Positions 62,016-64,000 of a stretch of 64,000 nucleotides of DNA are shown one piece after another. How positions within the stretch are numbered: position 1 is the first letter of the stretch; each line of letters opens with the position of its first letter. The position numbers and the translations under genes are program-made. The stretch comes from Arachidicoccus ginsenosidivorans. GTDB lineage: Bacteria > Bacteroidota > Bacteroidia > Chitinophagales > Chitinophagaceae. Under the pieces are notes generated by a model. It had not been told where the DNA came from. It searched no databases and saw only the letters and a program-made list of their open reading frames with translations. The DNA lies in NCBI RefSeq assembly GCF_007971385.1, contig NZ_CP042434.1, forward strand, positions 4,216,001 to 4,280,000. Direction: 5' to 3'.

Positions 62016-64000
62016 TTAATTAGTATAAGTAAGCCAACCTGGATTTTGTGTCATGCGACTATCACGCCTTAATTCTTCGATTGAAATGGGCCAAAAATAC
62101 ATTTTTGGAGCAAAAGTGCTTTGCAGTGCAAATGCTTCAACTGGCTGATGGAATAAATCCCTTTGGTTGGCCGTCATAAGAACATTGTAGCCATAGATTG
62201 GAAGAGTAAGTTCTTTCGTTGCATCTTCCCATCTGCGTAAATCATAATAACGTTCCTGTTCTCCCATGAGTTCAATTTGCCGCTCACGTTTGATTGCGGT
62301 GCGCAGCGCTGTATTACTTGAATACACAGCGTCTGTGAAATCAGGCAAACCGGCTCTGATTCGAATAGGTTTGACTGCTGATTTCATTTCTGGAATACTT
62401 CTGGCAATGGTATACACTTCAGAACTGTCCCAGCTAGGTATATTATATGAACCATTTAATTCATTTAAAGACTCTGCGTATGCAAGTAATATATCTGCAT
62501 AACGGATGGCTGGCTCATATTTGGGTACAACATTAGCTAGATTATTATTTTCATAAGTATCCATCGGATTTACATATTTTTTGATGCCAATACCCGTTCT
62601 TAACCAAAACATCGTATTGGTATATCCATTACCTGAACCGCGATAATAGAAAACCTGTTGCTCTCTGTTTTTTACCTCTGTTTCATTGGTCAGATCCCAC
62701 ACACTGCCATTATAACCCACTGATGCGTAAAACCTGGGCTCCCTATTGGCAAATTGCAAAGAAACACCCGCTTCTAACGGTTTGTATTTTCCCTCAGCAA
62801 CATCTTCATCAGTTACAAAACCTTGAACACGCTGACTGCCATTGCCCTTTCCATACTCGGCGTCTTTGCCTGGAACATCCTTGCCATCATTCATATAATA
62901 GGCATCACATTGTTTTAAAGTCATACCGTGTGTGTTCCAACCGGATGCTATACGTGGTAATTGATGGACAACCATAACATTGATACCTTCGGATGACTGA
63001 TTCTGACCACGCGTGAATATTAGCTCTGGATTTTCGGCGGCGGATAATTCACCATCAAAAAGTGCACGATAAGACTGGAATGGATCGATATTTGACCAGC
63101 CGTCAGGCCATGGTTTATCGGAGAACTCAGCATTATAGGGAGGCACTATTGTGGCCGGATGCGTAACTGTTCCAGAATTTGTAAAAGGAGCTACATAAAG
63201 AGAATAGGCACCTAGACGCATTACGTCTTTAGCAGCGGCTGCTGCTCTGGCCCATTTGGACTCATCATAAGTAATAGAAAGCAGCGGATTACCTTTGTCG
63301 TCAACCAGCTTTTCTTTGTAGTCCATACTCACTTTACCGCCATTCATTAATGGACTAGCTGCATACAAAAATACTTTTGCTCTTGTGGCAAGTGCTGCTC
63401 CTTTAGTGGGGCGCGCGATTGCCAATTGACCTCTGCTTTGTGGTAAATCTTTTGCCGCCAAAACCATTTCTTTTCCTATATATTCTGCACACTGCTCATA
63501 GGTGTTTCTGGGAAGTGCCAGTTCATCATAGCTATCAGTATAATCTGCTCCATCCTCTGGCATAATGGGAACCGGACCGTATTTTCTAAGTAACAACCAG
63601 TAATAATAGGCCCTGACAAACCTGGCCTGCGCCTTGTAATCTGCTTTGTCCTCGTCACTTATGACCGTGGAATTGTCTATATTTTGGATAAAAATGGAGG
63701 CGCTACGGATACCTTGATAGCACTGAGTCCAGGATCCCTGCTTTTCGTCTTCATGATAATTACCTAAACTAAATCTGTTATATGATAATGCGCCGGCATT
63801 GGTGACATCATAATTGACGTCGCGGTCGCCGTAATATATATCATCTGAGAAGTTAAATGGCTCAAAGCCCTTGCTGGCGACGTCAGCATTTGCCCCTGTT
63901 AGATAAGAATAGGAGTTGGCTAGCCACTCTTCAATATATTCAACATTATTGAAGGATTTGTCTAAATCCATCCGGTCTTTAAAATATTCATCTGTCTTAA
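62016..64000 (-). CDS. SusD/RagB-family outer-membrane lipoprotein (5' truncated by window edge)
   Basis: SusD homologue, at least 660 residues. The frame is open to the window end (KTDEYFKDRMDLDKSF, where the usual SusD start KTDEYFKDR appears), so signal peptide and lipobox lie outside. Typical parts: IEEWLANSYSYL, ADYKAQARFVRAYYYWLLLRKYGPVPIMPED, ALATRAKVFLYAASPL, and the C-terminal IRYADILLAYAESLNEL, IKRERQIELMGEQERYYDLRRWED. The large size and the DUF1735 neighbour suggest a locus different from the one at 1-5540. The matching SusC should lie to the right of the window. Confidence 0.95.
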   Translation of the reverse strand, partial: KTDEYFKDRMDLDKSFNNVEYIEEWLANSYSYLTGANADVASKGFEPFNFSDDIYYGDRDVNYDVTNAGALSYNRFSLGNYHEDEKQGSWTQCYQGIRSASIFIQNIDNSTVISDEDKADYKAQARFVRAYYYWLLLRKYGPVPIMPEDGADYTDSYDELALPRNTYEQCAEYIGKEMVLAAKDLPQSRGQLAIARPTKGAALATRAKVFLYAASPLMNGGKVSMDYKEKLVDDKGNPLLSITYDESKWARAAAAAKDVMRLGAYSLYVAPFTNSGTVTHPATIVPPYNAEFSDKPWPDGWSNIDPFQSYRALFDGELSAAENPELIFTRGQNQSSEGINVMVVHQLPRIASGWNTHGMTLKQCDAYYMNDGKDVPGKDAEYGKGNGSQRVQGFVTDEDVAEGKYKPLEAGVSLQFANREPRFYASVGYNGSVWDLTNETEVKNREQQVFYYRGSGNGYTNTMFWLRTGIGIKKYVNPMDTYENNNLANVVPKYEPAIRYADILLAYAESLNELNGSYNIPSWDSSEVYTIARSIPEMKSAVKPIRIRAGLPDFTDAVYSSNTALRTAIKRERQIELMGEQERYYDLRRWEDATKELTLPIYGYNVLMTANQRDLFHQPVEAFALQSTFAPKMYFWPISIEELRRDSRMTQNPGWLTYTN

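Noticed and set aside
1..64000. CRISPR array, prophage or integrative-element ends
   Set aside because: No regularly spaced repeats, phage structural genes or integrase were seen. The single tRNA has no integrase or repeat beside it.

Overview
The window is chromosomal DNA of a Bacteroidota bacterium, most likely of the Chitinophagaceae/Sphingobacteriia side. This rests on SusC/SusD pairs, two ClpP paralogues next to trigger factor, the long plant-like form of IspG, type-B bL31, a bifunctional HisB and promoter boxes of the TAnnTTTG type. It is ordinary chromosome carrying carbohydrate-utilisation loci and a few accessory insertions, not a phage or plasmid.

Layout. 1-5540: 3' end of a SusC/SusD/surface glycan-binding protein operon (+). 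5.9-18 kb: housekeeping genes (META lipoprotein, smc, DnaJ-like, pyrR, FKBP isomerase, hisS, low-Mr phosphatase) and a PadR/PspC envelope-stress pair. 18-24.5 kb (-): his operon hisL-hisG-hisD-hisC-[kinase-receiver/nuclease]-hisB, headed by a clear histidine attenuator and interrupted by an AT-rich two-gene insertion. 24.7-26.7 kb: Omp85-like outer-membrane protein. 27-28.3 kb: IS110-family element with structured flanks. 28.6-36.8 kb (-): beta-mannan operon (GH5 mannanase, Na+ symporter, GH130 mannosylglucose phosphorylase, 2-epimerase, CE2 esterase, GH27 alpha-galactosidase) with a divergent AraC regulator. 38.2-39.6 kb: solitary COG1106-type ATPase. 39.8-48.7 kb: osmC, ppc, GDP-mannose synthesis, aldo/keto reductase, ruvB, ClC channel. 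49-54.1 kb (-): rpmE, clpX, two clpP, tig, tRNA-Leu. 54-57.3 kb: DUF2007, ispG, FUSC-like protein. 57.4-64 kb (-): beta-propeller protein, an unknown small operon with a decayed paralogue, and a DUF1735 lipoprotein and SusD of a second SusC/D locus that runs off the end.

How the genes work together. In the mannan operon, extracellular mannanase, deacetylase and alpha-galactosidase release mannobiose. The symporter imports it, the epimerase converts it to mannosylglucose, and the phosphorylase yields mannose 1-phosphate and glucose. The his operon is governed by ribosome stalling on a His-rich leader peptide. The inserted pair (cytoplasmic histidine kinase plus receiver domain fused to a PD-(D/E)XK nuclease) looks like a two-component conflict system related in logic to Detocs and is the best candidate for something new.

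Caveat. At least ten single-base losses, all in short homopolymers, break smc, the Omp85-like gene, araC, clpX (five) and rpmE (two). These are genes that should be intact, so I read them as sequence errors, and I annotate those genes across the frameshifts.
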